Origin: Natrinema caseinilyticum
GTDB lineage: Archaea > Halobacteriota > Halobacteria > Halobacteriales > Natrialbaceae
DNA length: 64,000 bases
Reading direction: 5' to 3'
Assembly: GCF_024227435.1 (NCBI RefSeq)
Contig: NZ_CP100445.1
Coordinates: 1,423,369-1,487,368, forward strand
Part shown: positions 7,720-17,533 of the stretch, one piece after another
How positions within the stretch are numbered: position 1 is the first letter of the stretch
Layout of the letters: each line of letters starts with the position of its first letter
The notes under the pieces: generated by a model
What the model was told of the DNA's origin: nothing
Seen by the model: only the letters and a program-made list of their open reading frames with translations
Databases searched by the model: none
Made by a program: the position numbers and the translations under genes

Positions 7720-8628
7720 TCAGACGAGGACGCGCTCGAGATCGACCACGAGTCCGCGCTCCGCGTCCACGCGCCCGGTCAGTTCGCCGAGGCAGACGAC
7801 GGCGCCGTTGGGCGTATAACAGGCCACGAGCTCCCCCTGATCGATCCCGTCGTCGGCCTCGAGTATTCCCGGCGCGTAAACCGGTGCGCCCTCCGACACC
7901 TCCCGAGCCGCGCTGTCCGCGATGACGACGCGTGGAATCCCCTCGAGGATCCGTTCGGCGGGGTCGACGACGTCGTACAGAGGGTCGGGATCGTCGTCTT
8001 CGAGCCAGAACGCCAGGGCGTCGAGGAAGTCGGACGGGCTGTGGAGCGTTCGATCGTCGAACGGGTCCGTGGCCGTCCGACGCAGGTGACCCATGTGGCC
8101 GCCGGTACCGAGGGCGAGTCCCAGGTCGTGACAGAGCTTGCGGACGTACGTCCCGCTCTCGCAGCGAATGCGCAACAGGAGCCGCCGTTTCTCGGCCTCG
8201 AGAACCTCGAGCTCGTAAATGTCCCTGATACGCAGCCGTCGAGAGACGGCGCTCTTGCGCGGGGGCTTCTGGTAGATTGGGCCCTCGAACTCGGCGACGA
8301 TGGACTCGGCATCGACGGGGACCGGCGCGTGACATTCGAGGACGGCGACGTACTCCTTGCCACCCTCGAGAAAGACCGGTGCGAGCCGAGTCGCGTCCCC
8401 GAGCATGACCGGCAGACAGCCGGTCACTTTGGGGTCGAGCGTCCCGGCGTGAGCGGCTCGGTCGATCGTCTCGTCGGCGCCGCGTTCGGCGAGGGTTTCG
8501 TCGACGGCGTCCCGCAACCACCCGCTGATCTGGTGAGAGGAGGGACCCGGCGGCTTGTCGAGGTTGACGACGCCGAAGGCGAGCAACTCGGCGGGCGACC
8601 GATCCGCTGGTGGGCCACGGAGAGCCAT
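7720..8628 (-). CDS. cbf5: tRNA/rRNA pseudouridine synthase Cbf5
   Basis: A 302-residue TruB-family enzyme, catalytic subunit of the archaeal H/ACA ribonucleoprotein; it converts uridine to pseudouridine in rRNA and U55 of tRNA. The start is ATG 8628, overlapping the TGA of cmk. The catalytic loop AHAGTLDPKVTGCLP holds the nucleophilic aspartate near residue 57. The motif YQKPPRKSAVSRRLR and the RIRCESGTYVRKLCHDLG block are family signatures. Residues from about 215 onward form the C-terminal PUA domain (ESGTYVRK precedes, GAPVYAPGI follows). Confidence 0.95.
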   Translation of the reverse strand: MALRGPPADRSPAELLAFGVVNLDKPPGPSSHQISGWLRDAVDETLAERGADETIDRAAHAGTLDPKVTGCLPVMLGDATRLAPVFLEGGKEYVAVLECHAPVPVDAESIVAEFEGPIYQKPPRKSAVSRRLRIRDIYELEVLEAEKRRLLLRIRCESGTYVRKLCHDLGLALGTGGHMGHLRRTATDPFDDRTLHSPSDFLDALAFWLEDDDPDPLYDVVDPAERILEGIPRVVIADSAAREVSEGAPVYAPGILEADDGIDQGELVACYTPNGAVVCLGELTGRVDAERGLVVDLERVLV

Positions 8629-9203
8629 CAGAAATTCGACTCGAGGTCGACGAGTGCTTTTCCTTCGTCGCCGTCGGCGTCGTAGCGTTCGACCGCGGTG
8701 ACGAGCATGTCGAGGACGGCATCGGGCTCCCAGCGGGCCGTGTTCACCGAGAGATCGTAGATGGTCAGATCCTGGATATCGATCCCGTAATACTCCTGAT
8801 ACCGCTGTGCCTCGCTGGCCTCGCGGGCTCTCGTCTCTTCGGTCGCCCTGTCGGGGTCTTTGTCCTCTCGGTCGGCGATGCGCTCCCCGCGAACACGAAC
8901 TGGGGCGTCCAACCAGAATCGAAAGTCGGCTTCGTCGCCCGCCAGCCACCCGGCGAGCCTGGACTCGAGTACCAGTTCGTCACTCTCGACGGCGATTTCG
9001 CGCAACCGTCGGTCGAGGTCGCGGTCGATCTGATCGTTCTCTTCGGCGAGTTTGTTGAACTCGAGGGGGGTGTAGCCTCGTTCGTCGGCGAGCGTCCGAA
9101 AGATGTCCCCGCCGCTGACGTGATCGAAATCGAAGGCCTCGGCGAGTAGCTCTGCGGTGGTACTCTTGCCGCTTCCCGGCGGGCCGGAGACTGTAAGTAA
9201 CAT
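8628..9203 (-). CDS. cmk: Cytidylate kinase, archaeal type
   Basis: A 191-residue nucleoside monophosphate kinase phosphorylating CMP/dCMP. The start is ATG 9203 ([20 protein letters not shown]); upstream codons are not coding-like. P-loop GPPGSGKST at residues 7-15, GGDIFR substrate loop near 32, [11 protein letters not shown] near 80 and [15 protein letters not shown] near 95 are all characteristic of archaeal Cmk. It overlaps cbf5 by the sequence ATGA, so the two are translationally coupled. Confidence 0.95.
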   Translation of the reverse strand: MLLTVSGPPGSGKSTTAELLAEAFDFDHVSGGDIFRTLADERGYTPLEFNKLAEENDQIDRDLDRRLREIAVESDELVLESRLAGWLAGDEADFRFWLDAPVRVRGERIADREDKDPDRATEETRAREASEAQRYQEYYGIDIQDLTIYDLSVNTARWEPDAVLDMLVTAVERYDADGDEGKALVDLESNF

Positions 9204-9340
9204 AGTTGGTTTGCGAGGGGGCCGGTAAAATGGGTTTTGAATCCGCGTATGCGTTCTTTCACCGCGTCGGTAAGTAGCCGCCATCGTCCGTAAGACACCG
9301 GATTCGACGACGGAGAAAGCCGAGAATCAGCCGTGGTTGG

Positions 9341-10288
9341 TCACGGTGACATATCGATGTTCAGTGACTTGCGAAGCATCTGGGAGAACCCCATGGAACA
9401 CAGGAAGTACCAGACGATCCACGCCGGCATCGGACCGAGGAGTCCCGCTTGCCAGGACGTTTCCCCGACCATCGGCATGACGACGGTGGCCTGTGCGCCG
9501 TGGAGACCGACGCTCTGGATTCGCCAGTACATCCAGAGGAACAGTGGAATGGTCAACAGCATGATCCAGACCATGGGGCGGAGTTGCAGTTTGAACATCC
9601 CGAGATTTTCCGCCATCGCTTCCATTTGTTCCTCGCGGGCGCGCTCTAACTCGTTCTCCAGACGTTCGATTTCGGCGTCGCTCGCGCCGCGTTCTTCGGC
9701 GTCTTTCTTGCGCTGACGGAGGTCCTTTTGTTCCTCCTGGACCGCTTTCATCCGCTCTTGATACTTGCCCATGACCTCGGTATTCATCAGATTCGCCTGC
9801 AGCAACGACGAGTAGAGACCGGTGATGAGTGCGACAATCAAGATTACGGCATAAAACGGTAATACCGCATCGAGGGGGCCGAGCGCGATGTCGACCGTGC
9901 TCCCCACGACGTTCCGAATGGAGTTGAACCAGTACCCGGGCATCAACAGAAGCGCACCGATACCGGCCAGTTTGTCCCACTGCGACCAACTCGACTCGTC
10001 CTCGTCGATATCGACGTCTGCTGCGGCGGTACCGACGCTGTCGCCGTCACCGTCGAGGGCTCGATCGAAGGCATCGCGATCGGCTATCACGAACCCCTCG
10101 TCGCCGTCGACCAGTACGCCCTTCTCGATGAGTCGTCCCCACTGACCGCTCGTCAGCTCGTCGTTGACGTCGGCCCAGTGGACTTCGCCGGCGTCCCTGT
10201 CGGCTTCCTCGCGGATTGACTCGAGGGCGTCCGCCATCGCGGGATCCTCGCGAACGAGGGCGTCGATCTTCTCGGCTGTACGCGTCAT
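9341..10288 (-). CDS. DUF106 (EMC3/TMCO1-like) membrane protein
   Basis: A 315-residue protein of the Oxa1/YidC/EMC3 superfamily, proposed to insert or chaperone membrane proteins. Residues 1-110 are a cytoplasmic acidic domain. Three hydrophobic helices follow (FYAVILIVALITGLYSSLL near 147; MVWIMLLTIPLFLWMYW near 240; AWIVWYFLCSMGFSQMLRK near 285). Between the first two is the family's cytoplasmic coiled coil rich in Glu/Arg/Gln (QERMKAVQEEQKDLRQRKKD). It precedes cmk-cbf5 in the usual haloarchaeal order. Here the gene normally before it, adk, has been separated by two pilin-like genes. Confidence 0.93.
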   Translation of the reverse strand: MTRTAEKIDALVREDPAMADALESIREEADRDAGEVHWADVNDELTSGQWGRLIEKGVLVDGDEGFVIADRDAFDRALDGDGDSVGTAAADVDIDEDESSWSQWDKLAGIGALLLMPGYWFNSIRNVVGSTVDIALGPLDAVLPFYAVILIVALITGLYSSLLQANLMNTEVMGKYQERMKAVQEEQKDLRQRKKDAEERGASDAEIERLENELERAREEQMEAMAENLGMFKLQLRPMVWIMLLTIPLFLWMYWRIQSVGLHGAQATVVMPMVGETSWQAGLLGPMPAWIVWYFLCSMGFSQMLRKSLNIDMSP

Positions 10289-10508
10289 CTGGTTGTGCTA
10301 GGCATCGTCCGGTATACAAGTGTTTTTCTTCGGTCGGCAGTTGGTGACGGTGTCAGCGCGAAACCAATAGTCTATTTCGGGCGTGAGTTGGTCGATTTGT
10401 ATCCTCACCGCCCTCGGCAGTCGTCGCACTCGACGGATCAGACCGTTTATTATTGTTTCCTCCGCGAGAATAATAGGCCAAGAAACGTTCGACAGTTTAT
10501 TACCGCCC

Positions 10509-10525
10509 ATAAATATAAGATTCAT
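10509..10525 (+). promoter_or_regulatory. AT-rich promoter of the first pilin-like gene
   Basis: ATAAATATAAGATTCATAT lies 30-45 bases before the GTG at 10552 and contains a good box A (AAATATAAG). A second candidate, TTTTTATAAG at 10537-10546, is too close for that start. The stretch 10289-10508 also has to hold the divergent DUF106 promoter but no clear box stands out there. Confidence 0.45.
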
Positions 10526-10551
10526 ATACCCATCGGTTTTTTATAAGTTGG

Positions 10552-11936
10552 GTGGAAAAGGCTAGTCCAACCAATGGGGAGAAAGGGGCCGAAACTACTG
10601 ACGGGGGAGTCACGGGAACGGGGAGCCAGTCCGCAGTTAGCGACGTGTTGCTGATCGGGCTGGTGATCGTGAGCGCCGCCCTCGTCATCGCCGTGGGAAT
10701 GGGGCTCTCGACGCGATTCAGATGCAAGCGACGGGCGAGCGCGGGGAGCAGGTCATGCGGCAGTTCGACAACGATCTTCAGACGGCGATGCTGGACAACA
10801 CTACCAGCGGTTCCGTCTATCTCGACGAAAACGGGAAGTACGACGTCGTCACCGACGGACGCATAAAAGTCACTGCCGTCAACGACTACGCGGAAACGAG
10901 CACCGAAATATCGTTGGGGACGCTCCGATACGAGGACGAGACGGGGAACAAATTTGCGCATCAGGCGGGCGGGGTCTGGAAGGGGGAGGGCGAAGACTCG
11001 ACGGTCGTGTCCAAGCCGGCGATACGGTACTACGAACACGGAAGCAAAGGGCGAGTGGAACTTTCCATCACGAACCTGAGTGGGAGCATCGACACCGGGC
11101 ACAATCGAGTAGTCAGACGGCCGGCGGCGGGGAAAACCAGCGATTTGACGAGCGACCTCGGCTTCGTCAACTACGTCGAGATAACGGTGTCGGACACCTC
11201 CTACCAAAACGCCTGGGTCGAATCCTTCACCGACGAATTCGGCGCCTCGAGTCGGAACGATCTGAGCGACTGTGACGTCGGCGGCAACGTGAGCGAGGCG
11301 ACGGTCTGTCACGAAGGGGAGACGGTCACCGTCGTCGCACCGATCGAGGGTGAGAATCCGTTCGCGAGTCACGTCGGCATCAACCCGACGATATACGGCG
11401 GTCTCTACGTCGACGATGACGATCTGACCGTCGATGACCCGGTGTTGGTAGACAGGTACAACGGCAGCGTCGGCTGGGTCGACGACGGAAACGTCACGGA
11501 GGATCTGCTCGTCGCCGACGCCGGCTTCGACCTGGGATCGAGCGGGAATATCACCGGCGTGCCCGTGGTAAACGGGCAACTCACGGGATCGGCCGGTGCA
11601 ACGACCTCGAGTATCGCCTTCGCGACTGCCCCGGACGGGGATACAATCGACGTCGTCGACGGGACCGAAGTGTACAACGTGACCGGCACCGATCCGCCGG
11701 ACGTCTTCGGAGCGAAAATGGCGCGACCGTTCGAGGGAATCGACGCCATCGACGAGCAGACCGGTCGCGCGATCAATTCTACTCGGCGTCTCTCGGAACT
11801 GCGTACTGCGCAGCGACACTGCTCGAGAGACCGACGACGACCCCCTCGAGTTCGTATCCCTGTCCTGATGGTTTCCGACACAGCCACAGAGACGACGTCG
11901 GCCGTCCGAGCCGCGAACCTGTTCGCTTTCTGGTGA
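10552..11936 (+). pseudogene. DUF7289-like type IV pilin-like protein, frameshifted near the N-terminus
   Basis: The N-terminus from GTG 10552 has a 25-residue hydrophilic leader and the hydrophobic helix SAVSDVLLIGLVIVSAALVI typical of PibD-processed pilin-like proteins. The frame fails at the GGGG run 10701-10704: with one more G it continues GALDAIQMQATGERGEQVMR and stays open to the stop at 11936 (about 460 aa). The ectodomain resembles the downstream gene (HQAGGVWK versus YQAGGVWR; both with Trp/Tyr-rich strand blocks), so the two are paralogues. The last 50 residues after about 11785 are Arg-rich and may mark a second frame problem. It would act outside the membrane as a pilus-like or surface protein. 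Confidence 0.75.
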
Positions 11937-12023
11937 AAACGTCACCGATGAACGGAAATAAACGATTCTGAACGGACGTGATCGAACGAGCGTATTATCA
12001 ACGAAAGTGAAAATATTCTGTGT

Positions 12024-13496
12024 ATGGATTTTCCCCAGAAAGAAAGGGGTGTAAGGATTCGAGGGCAGTCCTCCATACTGGCCGTCGTTTTGCTGATCGG
12101 AATGGTGGCGACGATCAGCGTCGGTATCTTTCTCGTCGGCGCCGAAATGATGGCGAACGCGGAGCACCAGTCCGAGCAGGAGAAGATCGAACAGTCGTTC
12201 GTTAAATTGAGCCGGCAGATGTCGTCGGCCGCGATCAACGACGACGTTACGCACTCGATGACGTTCGAATCCGGCCAGTCAGGTGCGATCACCAAGACTA
12301 ACGCGGGTTCGATAGAAATTCAATCGAGTGACTTCAGTAAGACGATCCAGCTCGGCGCGATCGAATACAGAGGCGACGACGGGAGCATCGTCGCCTACCA
12401 GGCCGGCGGCGTCTGGCGGGAACGCGGGAACAAAACGCGGATGCTTTCCGCACCGCCGATCAATTACGACGCCGCGAAGGAAACGCTGTGGCTCTCCGTC
12501 TCGGACATCAGCGAAGAGCAGGAACTATCGTCGGGTGAGGTAACGATGGTTCATCAAGAGACGGTCCCGTTACAGGACTTCGTCCAGAACGAGAAGGTCA
12601 CGATGACCATCACGAGCGACTACTACCGCGGCTGGGAGTCGTATTTCAGACACCAAGCGGGCGACGCCGTGGTCCGGAACGTCGATCACTCGAACCGAAC
12701 GGTGACGGTAGAACTCGGATACCTGGAAGCGGACTCGGCGTTCGATTCAGGCGTGACCTATTCTGACGACTACACTGTTGACAAGAACGCGGACGTCGAC
12801 GGGCCGACCAGTCAGGGGAACTTGCCGCCGCTCGATACCGTCATCAGTGACATGATCAACGACACGGAAACGGGCGAAATGACCGTCGACGAGGATCTCG
12901 GGACGGTCGACACGACTCTCACGAAGGGGGACGGGACGTACGTCGCCGACAGTATCGAAGAGGCGGGACACCTCCGATTCAATCTCACGGAGGGCAACGC
13001 CACGCTCATCGTCGACGGCGACATCAACGCGGGCGGGTCGACGATTACGGTCACCGACTGGGACGGAACTCACTCACTAAAGGTATACACGACGGGTGAT
13101 TTAGACGCCAGCAATTCTGGGGACATCTGCGTCGATCCCTGCGACACGGACGTCAGCGCGGAACTGATCCAGGTGTTCGGGACGTCCGAAATGCAAGTCG
13201 ACTTCGGGCCGGGTGGCAACTCCCGCTTCGAAGGTGTCCTCTACGCTGCGAGCAACGAGGACGATTGGCCGGAACGAAACGGCTGTGAAAGCCAGGTCTG
13301 TATCCATTCGAACCCCGACGTGTACGGCTCGATCGTCGCGTCGTCGGTGAAAATTCACGCCGCGAGCGCGGAACTGTCATACGATTCGAGTCTCGATACA
13401 GCCGATATTCCGTTGCATCCGGAATCGTACACGTTACCGCCTCGGATCACGTACCTGAACATCGCCCACCACAAAATCGACGTGGCGAACGGGTAG
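12024..13496 (+). CDS. DUF7289-like type IV pilin-like surface protein
   Basis: A 490-residue protein with an N-terminal segment KERGVRIRG-QSSILAVVLLIGMV, the arrangement of an archaeal class III signal (cleavage before a long hydrophobic helix that also drives assembly). The ectodomain is rich in Thr/Ser/Asn, with many N-glycosylation sequons (NLT, NAT, NRT). Its C-terminal third (VDGDINAGGSTITVTDWDG, then FEGVLYAASN and DVYGSIVASSVKIHAASAEL) looks like the beta-helical DUF7305-type domain often found at the end of DUF7289 proteins. It follows a paralogue by 87 bases. Both lie opposite to and between adk and DUF106. Adhesion or pilus function is inferred, not shown. Confidence 0.8.
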   Translation: MDFPQKERGVRIRGQSSILAVVLLIGMVATISVGIFLVGAEMMANAEHQSEQEKIEQSFVKLSRQMSSAAINDDVTHSMTFESGQSGAITKTNAGSIEIQSSDFSKTIQLGAIEYRGDDGSIVAYQAGGVWRERGNKTRMLSAPPINYDAAKETLWLSVSDISEEQELSSGEVTMVHQETVPLQDFVQNEKVTMTITSDYYRGWESYFRHQAGDAVVRNVDHSNRTVTVELGYLEADSAFDSGVTYSDDYTVDKNADVDGPTSQGNLPPLDTVISDMINDTETGEMTVDEDLGTVDTTLTKGDGTYVADSIEEAGHLRFNLTEGNATLIVDGDINAGGSTITVTDWDGTHSLKVYTTGDLDASNSGDICVDPCDTDVSAELIQVFGTSEMQVDFGPGGNSRFEGVLYAASNEDDWPERNGCESQVCIHSNPDVYGSIVASSVKIHAASAELSYDSSLDTADIPLHPESYTLPPRITYLNIAHHKIDVANG

Positions 13497-13505
13497 TCCG
13501 GGTTC

Positions 13506-14141
13506 TTACGCGCTGCTCGCGATAGTATCCTTCACGTCCTCCCAGACGCCGTCGGGTGCCTGATCACCGTCGACGCGCTCGAGGACTCCCTGTTCGTCGT
13601 AGTACTCGATGACGGGTTCGGTGTTCTCGTGGAAAACCGACAGTCGCTCTTTGACCGTCTCCTCGGTGTCGTCGTCGCGCTGGACGAGTCGCTCTTCGAC
13701 CGCCGGGTCTTCGGGCGGGTTGTACTCGACGTGGTAGATGTCGCCGGTCTCGGGGTCGAGTCGCCGGCCGGTCAGCCGGTGGACGAGTTCCTCCTCGCCG
13801 ACCTCGAGATAGAGGACGACGTCGAGTTCGGACATGTCCTCGAGTTCCTCAGCCTGCTCCAGGTTTCGAGGGTAGCCGTCGAGGACGAAGCCGTCGGCCT
13901 GGTTGAGTGCCTCGTCGACGATGGCGTTGACGACGTCGTCGGGGACGAGTTCGCCCCGATCCATGTACTCGGCCGGCGTGTCGTACTCGGTGTCCATGTC
14001 GGAGATGTCCATCTCCTTGTTCGCTCGCAGCGCATCCCCGGTGGTGATGTGGTCGACGTCGAACTCCTCGGTGATCTTTGCACTCTGGGTTCCTTTGCCG
14101 GCCCCGGGCGCCCCCAGGATCAGGATTCGTGGCTGAGCCAT
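13506..14141 (-). CDS. adk: Adenylate kinase
   Basis: A 211-residue bacterial-type adenylate kinase (AMP + ATP to 2 ADP), start ATG 14141 ([19 protein letters not shown]). P-loop [20 protein letters not shown] site, [12 protein letters not shown] (usually DGFPR) and the [18 protein letters not shown] are present. The LID has no zinc cysteines, which is normal for many family members. The upstream extension of the frame is not coding-like. The gene ends 9 bases from the convergent pilin-like gene. Confidence 0.95.
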   Translation of the reverse strand: MAQPRILILGAPGAGKGTQSAKITEEFDVDHITTGDALRANKEMDISDMDTEYDTPAEYMDRGELVPDDVVNAIVDEALNQADGFVLDGYPRNLEQAEELEDMSELDVVLYLEVGEEELVHRLTGRRLDPETGDIYHVEYNPPEDPAVEERLVQRDDDTEETVKERLSVFHENTEPVIEYYDEQGVLERVDGDQAPDGVWEDVKDTIASSA

Positions 14142-14199
14142 ATCGGATCGTTCAGGGGCGGTACATAAAGGCTTAAAGAATCGGGCCCGTCCGTTCGAT

Positions 14200-14661
14200 A
14201 TGACTCGCTTCGACGCCGCCGAACCCACCGAGCGACGGAAACTGTACGTCGATGCCATTACCGCTCACCGGCAACGCGAAAGCGGATTTCTGACGCTCGA
14301 GGCCGACGGTGCCGTCGTGGATGCGGCGGCGAGCGATGCCGACGAGACGGTCGATGGACCAGACGCCGGAAGCGACGCAGACGACCAGAGCGCCGAACTC
14401 GGCGCTCCCTGGGTCCAGTTCGGAGACGGCACGGTCAACCTGGACTGCACCGAGTCGGAACTCGACGCACTGAAATCCCTCCTCGAAGAGTTTCCGGCGT
14501 TCAAGATCGACGACCTGATCCGACCCGAAGACGCCGACGGGATCAACGTCCGGATCAGCGCGAAAGCGGATCCGAACCGGATCGCCCAGTTCGTCGATGC
14601 GGTCTTCCTCGAGGTTTACGAACTGCCGGCGACGAGTCGCGTGTGGGTGGCCGAAGTATAG
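14200..14661 (+). CDS. Conserved haloarchaeal protein of unknown function
   Basis: A 153-residue acidic protein, divergent from adk with a 58-base gap that must contain both promoters. The N-terminal helix region [20 protein letters not shown] is followed by an Asp/Ala-rich linker (residues 45-70), then a compact alpha/beta part ([55 protein letters not shown]). No catalytic motif is visible. Codon use is typical, so I consider it a real gene. It may belong to a haloarchaeal-only family commonly found near adk, which is a recollection rather than something I can test here. Confidence 0.75.
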   Translation: MTRFDAAEPTERRKLYVDAITAHRQRESGFLTLEADGAVVDAAASDADETVDGPDAGSDADDQSAELGAPWVQFGDGTVNLDCTESELDALKSLLEEFPAFKIDDLIRPEDADGINVRISAKADPNRIAQFVDAVFLEVYELPATSRVWVAEV

Positions 14662-14958
14662 CAGTGGCTACATCTAACCGAGGTGGGACCGGGAACGAAA
14701 GAACGGATGAGCCGGCTGCTGACGGATGGAACGGCTGCCAGCGGGTCGTTCGGCTCCCAGATGCCGACGGCGAACAGTATCGAGAAGCTATAATACGATG
14801 AGTAGTAAGTACCGGTATGGATATATCCCGAAGTGACGACCAACTTGTTCGCGGTACGGGACAGGTCATGAGACAATCACGAGCGTCGAGAGCCCGGTGC
14901 TGGGGGCCGCCACGGGCGATCGTTCGACGATCAGTAATCGGCGTTCAATCCGCTTCCG

Positions 14959-17199
14959 ATGAGTGACGAAGAATTAGCGAAGGACCTCGGACCGTTGGCC
15001 GCGCTGACAATCGGCGTCGGGACGATGATCGGGGCCGGTATCTTCGTGTTGCCCGGCGAGGCCGTCGCGGCGGCGGGGCCGCTGGCTGCAATCGCGTTCG
15101 TCCTCGGCGGCGGAATCGCCCTGCTGACGGCGTTTTCGGCGAGCGAACTCGGGACGGCCATGCCGAAATCGGGCGGTGCGTACTTCTACGTCAACCGGGC
15201 GCTCGGTCCCCTGTTCGGATCGATCGCGGGCTGGGGGAACTGGATCGGCCTCGCGTTCGCATCGGCGTTTTACGTCTACGGATTCGGCGAGTACATCGTT
15301 CGCATGGCCGGCATCTCGTTCGGACCGGTCGAACTGTACGTTCTCTCGTTGTCCGCCGCACAGTTGATCGGGCTCGGGGCGGCGTTTCTCTTTATCACCG
15401 TCAACTACGTCGGCGCGAAGGAAACCGGTACCCTCCAGAACGTCATCGTCATCACGCTCGTCGCCATTTTGACGGTCTTTACCGCGTTCGGAGTCCTGAA
15501 CGCCGACCTCCAGACACTTCGGCCGATCGTCCCACCGGACGAGGGGTTTACCCCCCTCCTCCCGGTGACCGGACTGATCTTCGTCTCGTATCTCGGCTTC
15601 GTCCAGATCACGTCCGTCGCCGAAGAGATCAAGGATCCCGGTCGAAACCTCCCTCGAGCGGTCATCGGCAGCGTCGTCCTCGTGACGGCCATCTACGCCC
15701 TGGTCCTGCTCGCCGTACTCGCCGCCGTCGAGACCTCCCTCGTCGCCAACAACGATACGGCGGTCGTCGACGTCGCGAGCCGGCTCATCGGACCGATCGG
15801 TGCCGCAGCACTCCTGCTCGGAGGCCTGCTAGCGACGGCATCCTCCGCGAACGCGTCCATCCTCGCATCGTCACGGATCAACTTCGCGATGGGACGGAAC
15901 AAGCTCGTCAGTCCGGAACTGAACGAGATCCACCCCCGGTACGGGACTCCCTACCGGTCGATCGCGGTCACGGGCGGCTTCATCGTTCTGTTCCTGTTGA
16001 TCGGAGATATCCGAACGCTCTCGACGGCCGGCAGCGTTCTCCACCTCGTCATCTACGGGCTGTTGAACGTCGCGTTGATCGTGATGCGCGAAGTCGGACC
16101 GGAGGAGTACGATCCGGACTACCGCGTTCCGTTCTACCCGGTGACGCCGATTCTCGGTGCGGTGTTGTCGGTCGCCCTGATCGCGTTCATCGATCCGCGC
16201 GTGATCGGCCTCTGTGCCGCGTTCGTGGTCGTCGCGGCGCTGTGGTATCTCGTCTACGCCCGGGACAAGACCGAAGACCAGGGCGTCCTCGGCGAGTTTA
16301 TCCTCCACCGGGCCGACGAAATGCCCGAACCAGCGGTCACCGCGGCCACGACCGTCAAACCCGACGGCGGCGCCTACCGCGTGATGGTTCCGCTCGCCAA
16401 CCCTGATCACGAAACGGATCTGATCACGCTCGCGAGTGCGATCGCGAACCAGCGCGACGGCACGGTCGTCGCGACCCACATCGTCCAGGTTCCCGATCAG
16501 ACGCCGCTCGAGAAGGGTGCCGATCGCGTCGACCAGCTCGACGCCGAATCCGAGCAGTTGCTCGATCGCGCCCGTCGAGACGCCGAGACGTTCGGTGTCG
16601 ACGTCGAGACGAAAACGATCCTCTCACACCGTACGTTCGAAGAAGTCTTCGACGCCGCACGGACGAACGAGGCGGACCTCGTCGTGATGGGATGGGGCCC
16701 GCACGCACACGGGCGGGCCGAACAACGGATAGACGAACTCACCGGCGGCCTCCCCTGTGACTTCCTCGTTCTCAAGGACCGAGGATTCGACGCCTCGCGA
16801 ATCCTCGTTCCGACGGCCGGCGGGCCCGACTCGGAACTCGGCGCCAGCGTCGCCCGGCTGCTCGCGGCCGAGTACGACGGAGACGTATCGCTGTTGTACG
16901 TTCGCGACGACGACGAATCGATGGCCGAGGCCGAATCGTTCCTCGAGGAGTGGGCGATCGACAACGATCTCGAGTCCGCGAACAGAGTGGTCGAGAGCGG
17001 CGATCCCCGGAGCGCGATCGAACGAGCGGCCGACGACCACACGATGCTGGTGATCGGCGCGACCGAACGAGGGCTCCTCTCGCGCCTCGTGAGCCATTCG
17101 ATAATCAGCGACGTCACCGAAGCCGTCGACTGTTCGGTTCTGCTCGCCGAGAAACGACACGACCGATCGCTTCGCGAACGGTTGTTCGGCTGGCGATAG
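14959..17199 (+). CDS. APC-family amino acid permease fused to two universal-stress domains
   Basis: A 746-residue fusion. Residues 10-435 form twelve hydrophobic helices with the APC signature LTIGVGTMIGAGIFVLPGE in helix 1 and SYLGFVQITSVAEEIKDPGR after helix 6. Residues 460-600 and 610-735 are two UspA-like domains (RVMVPLANPDHETDLITLA; RILVPTAGGPDSELGASVA), the second ending in the nucleotide-loop pattern MLVIGATERGLLSRLVSHS. Membrane permease with cytoplasmic USP domains suggests transport gated by nucleotide binding; this architecture is known in haloarchaea. No operon partner. The 297 bases upstream hold no other gene. Confidence 0.93.
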   Translation: MSDEELAKDLGPLAALTIGVGTMIGAGIFVLPGEAVAAAGPLAAIAFVLGGGIALLTAFSASELGTAMPKSGGAYFYVNRALGPLFGSIAGWGNWIGLAFASAFYVYGFGEYIVRMAGISFGPVELYVLSLSAAQLIGLGAAFLFITVNYVGAKETGTLQNVIVITLVAILTVFTAFGVLNADLQTLRPIVPPDEGFTPLLPVTGLIFVSYLGFVQITSVAEEIKDPGRNLPRAVIGSVVLVTAIYALVLLAVLAAVETSLVANNDTAVVDVASRLIGPIGAAALLLGGLLATASSANASILASSRINFAMGRNKLVSPELNEIHPRYGTPYRSIAVTGGFIVLFLLIGDIRTLSTAGSVLHLVIYGLLNVALIVMREVGPEEYDPDYRVPFYPVTPILGAVLSVALIAFIDPRVIGLCAAFVVVAALWYLVYARDKTEDQGVLGEFILHRADEMPEPAVTAATTVKPDGGAYRVMVPLANPDHETDLITLASAIANQRDGTVVATHIVQVPDQTPLEKGADRVDQLDAESEQLLDRARRDAETFGVDVETKTILSHRTFEEVFDAARTNEADLVVMGWGPHAHGRAEQRIDELTGGLPCDFLVLKDRGFDASRILVPTAGGPDSELGASVARLLAAEYDGDVSLLYVRDDDESMAEAESFLEEWAIDNDLESANRVVESGDPRSAIERAADDHTMLVIGATERGLLSRLVSHSIISDVTEAVDCSVLLAEKRHDRSLRERLFGWR

Positions 17200-17533
17200 T
17201 AATCGACCCGGACTGGGTGGGACCCGACGATCGAGCGCCCCTCGCACTCGAAACGGGTTCCGTTCCCAGACGGAACGTTCGACCGCGCGGAACGAAAACG
17301 GAAACGGAAACGGAGACCGACTGGAAACGCTGCCCGAGAGACAGCGACAGACAGAAGGGGATCGGCTCCAACGAGGGAGTGATGGAGCAGGAACGTCCGA
17401 CAGTATTCAGTCCAGGAAGTGACAGCGCGTTTTATCGTATCGGCGGCCGGCAGACGGCAGCAGCAGGGCGGTTTCCAAATAGATAAGTGGCCCCGGCAAT
17501 CATCGTCCGACATATAAGCGACCTTCAAAAGAG
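17200..17533. other. Intergenic region upstream of coxB
   Basis: No gene seen. It contains a short run of GGAAAC units (17292-17312) and, near its end, CATATAAG at 17511-17518, a plausible box A for the cox operon, with GAGGTG overlapping the GTG start. Confidence 0.5.

Noticed and set aside
13506-14141. Adenylate kinase LID without zinc cysteines as an oddity
   Set aside because: Many adenylate kinases have a zinc-free LID; not unusual.
17285-17320. Run of GGAAAC units upstream of coxB as a binding array
   Set aside because: Only three or four degenerate units; not distinguishable from simple sequence.
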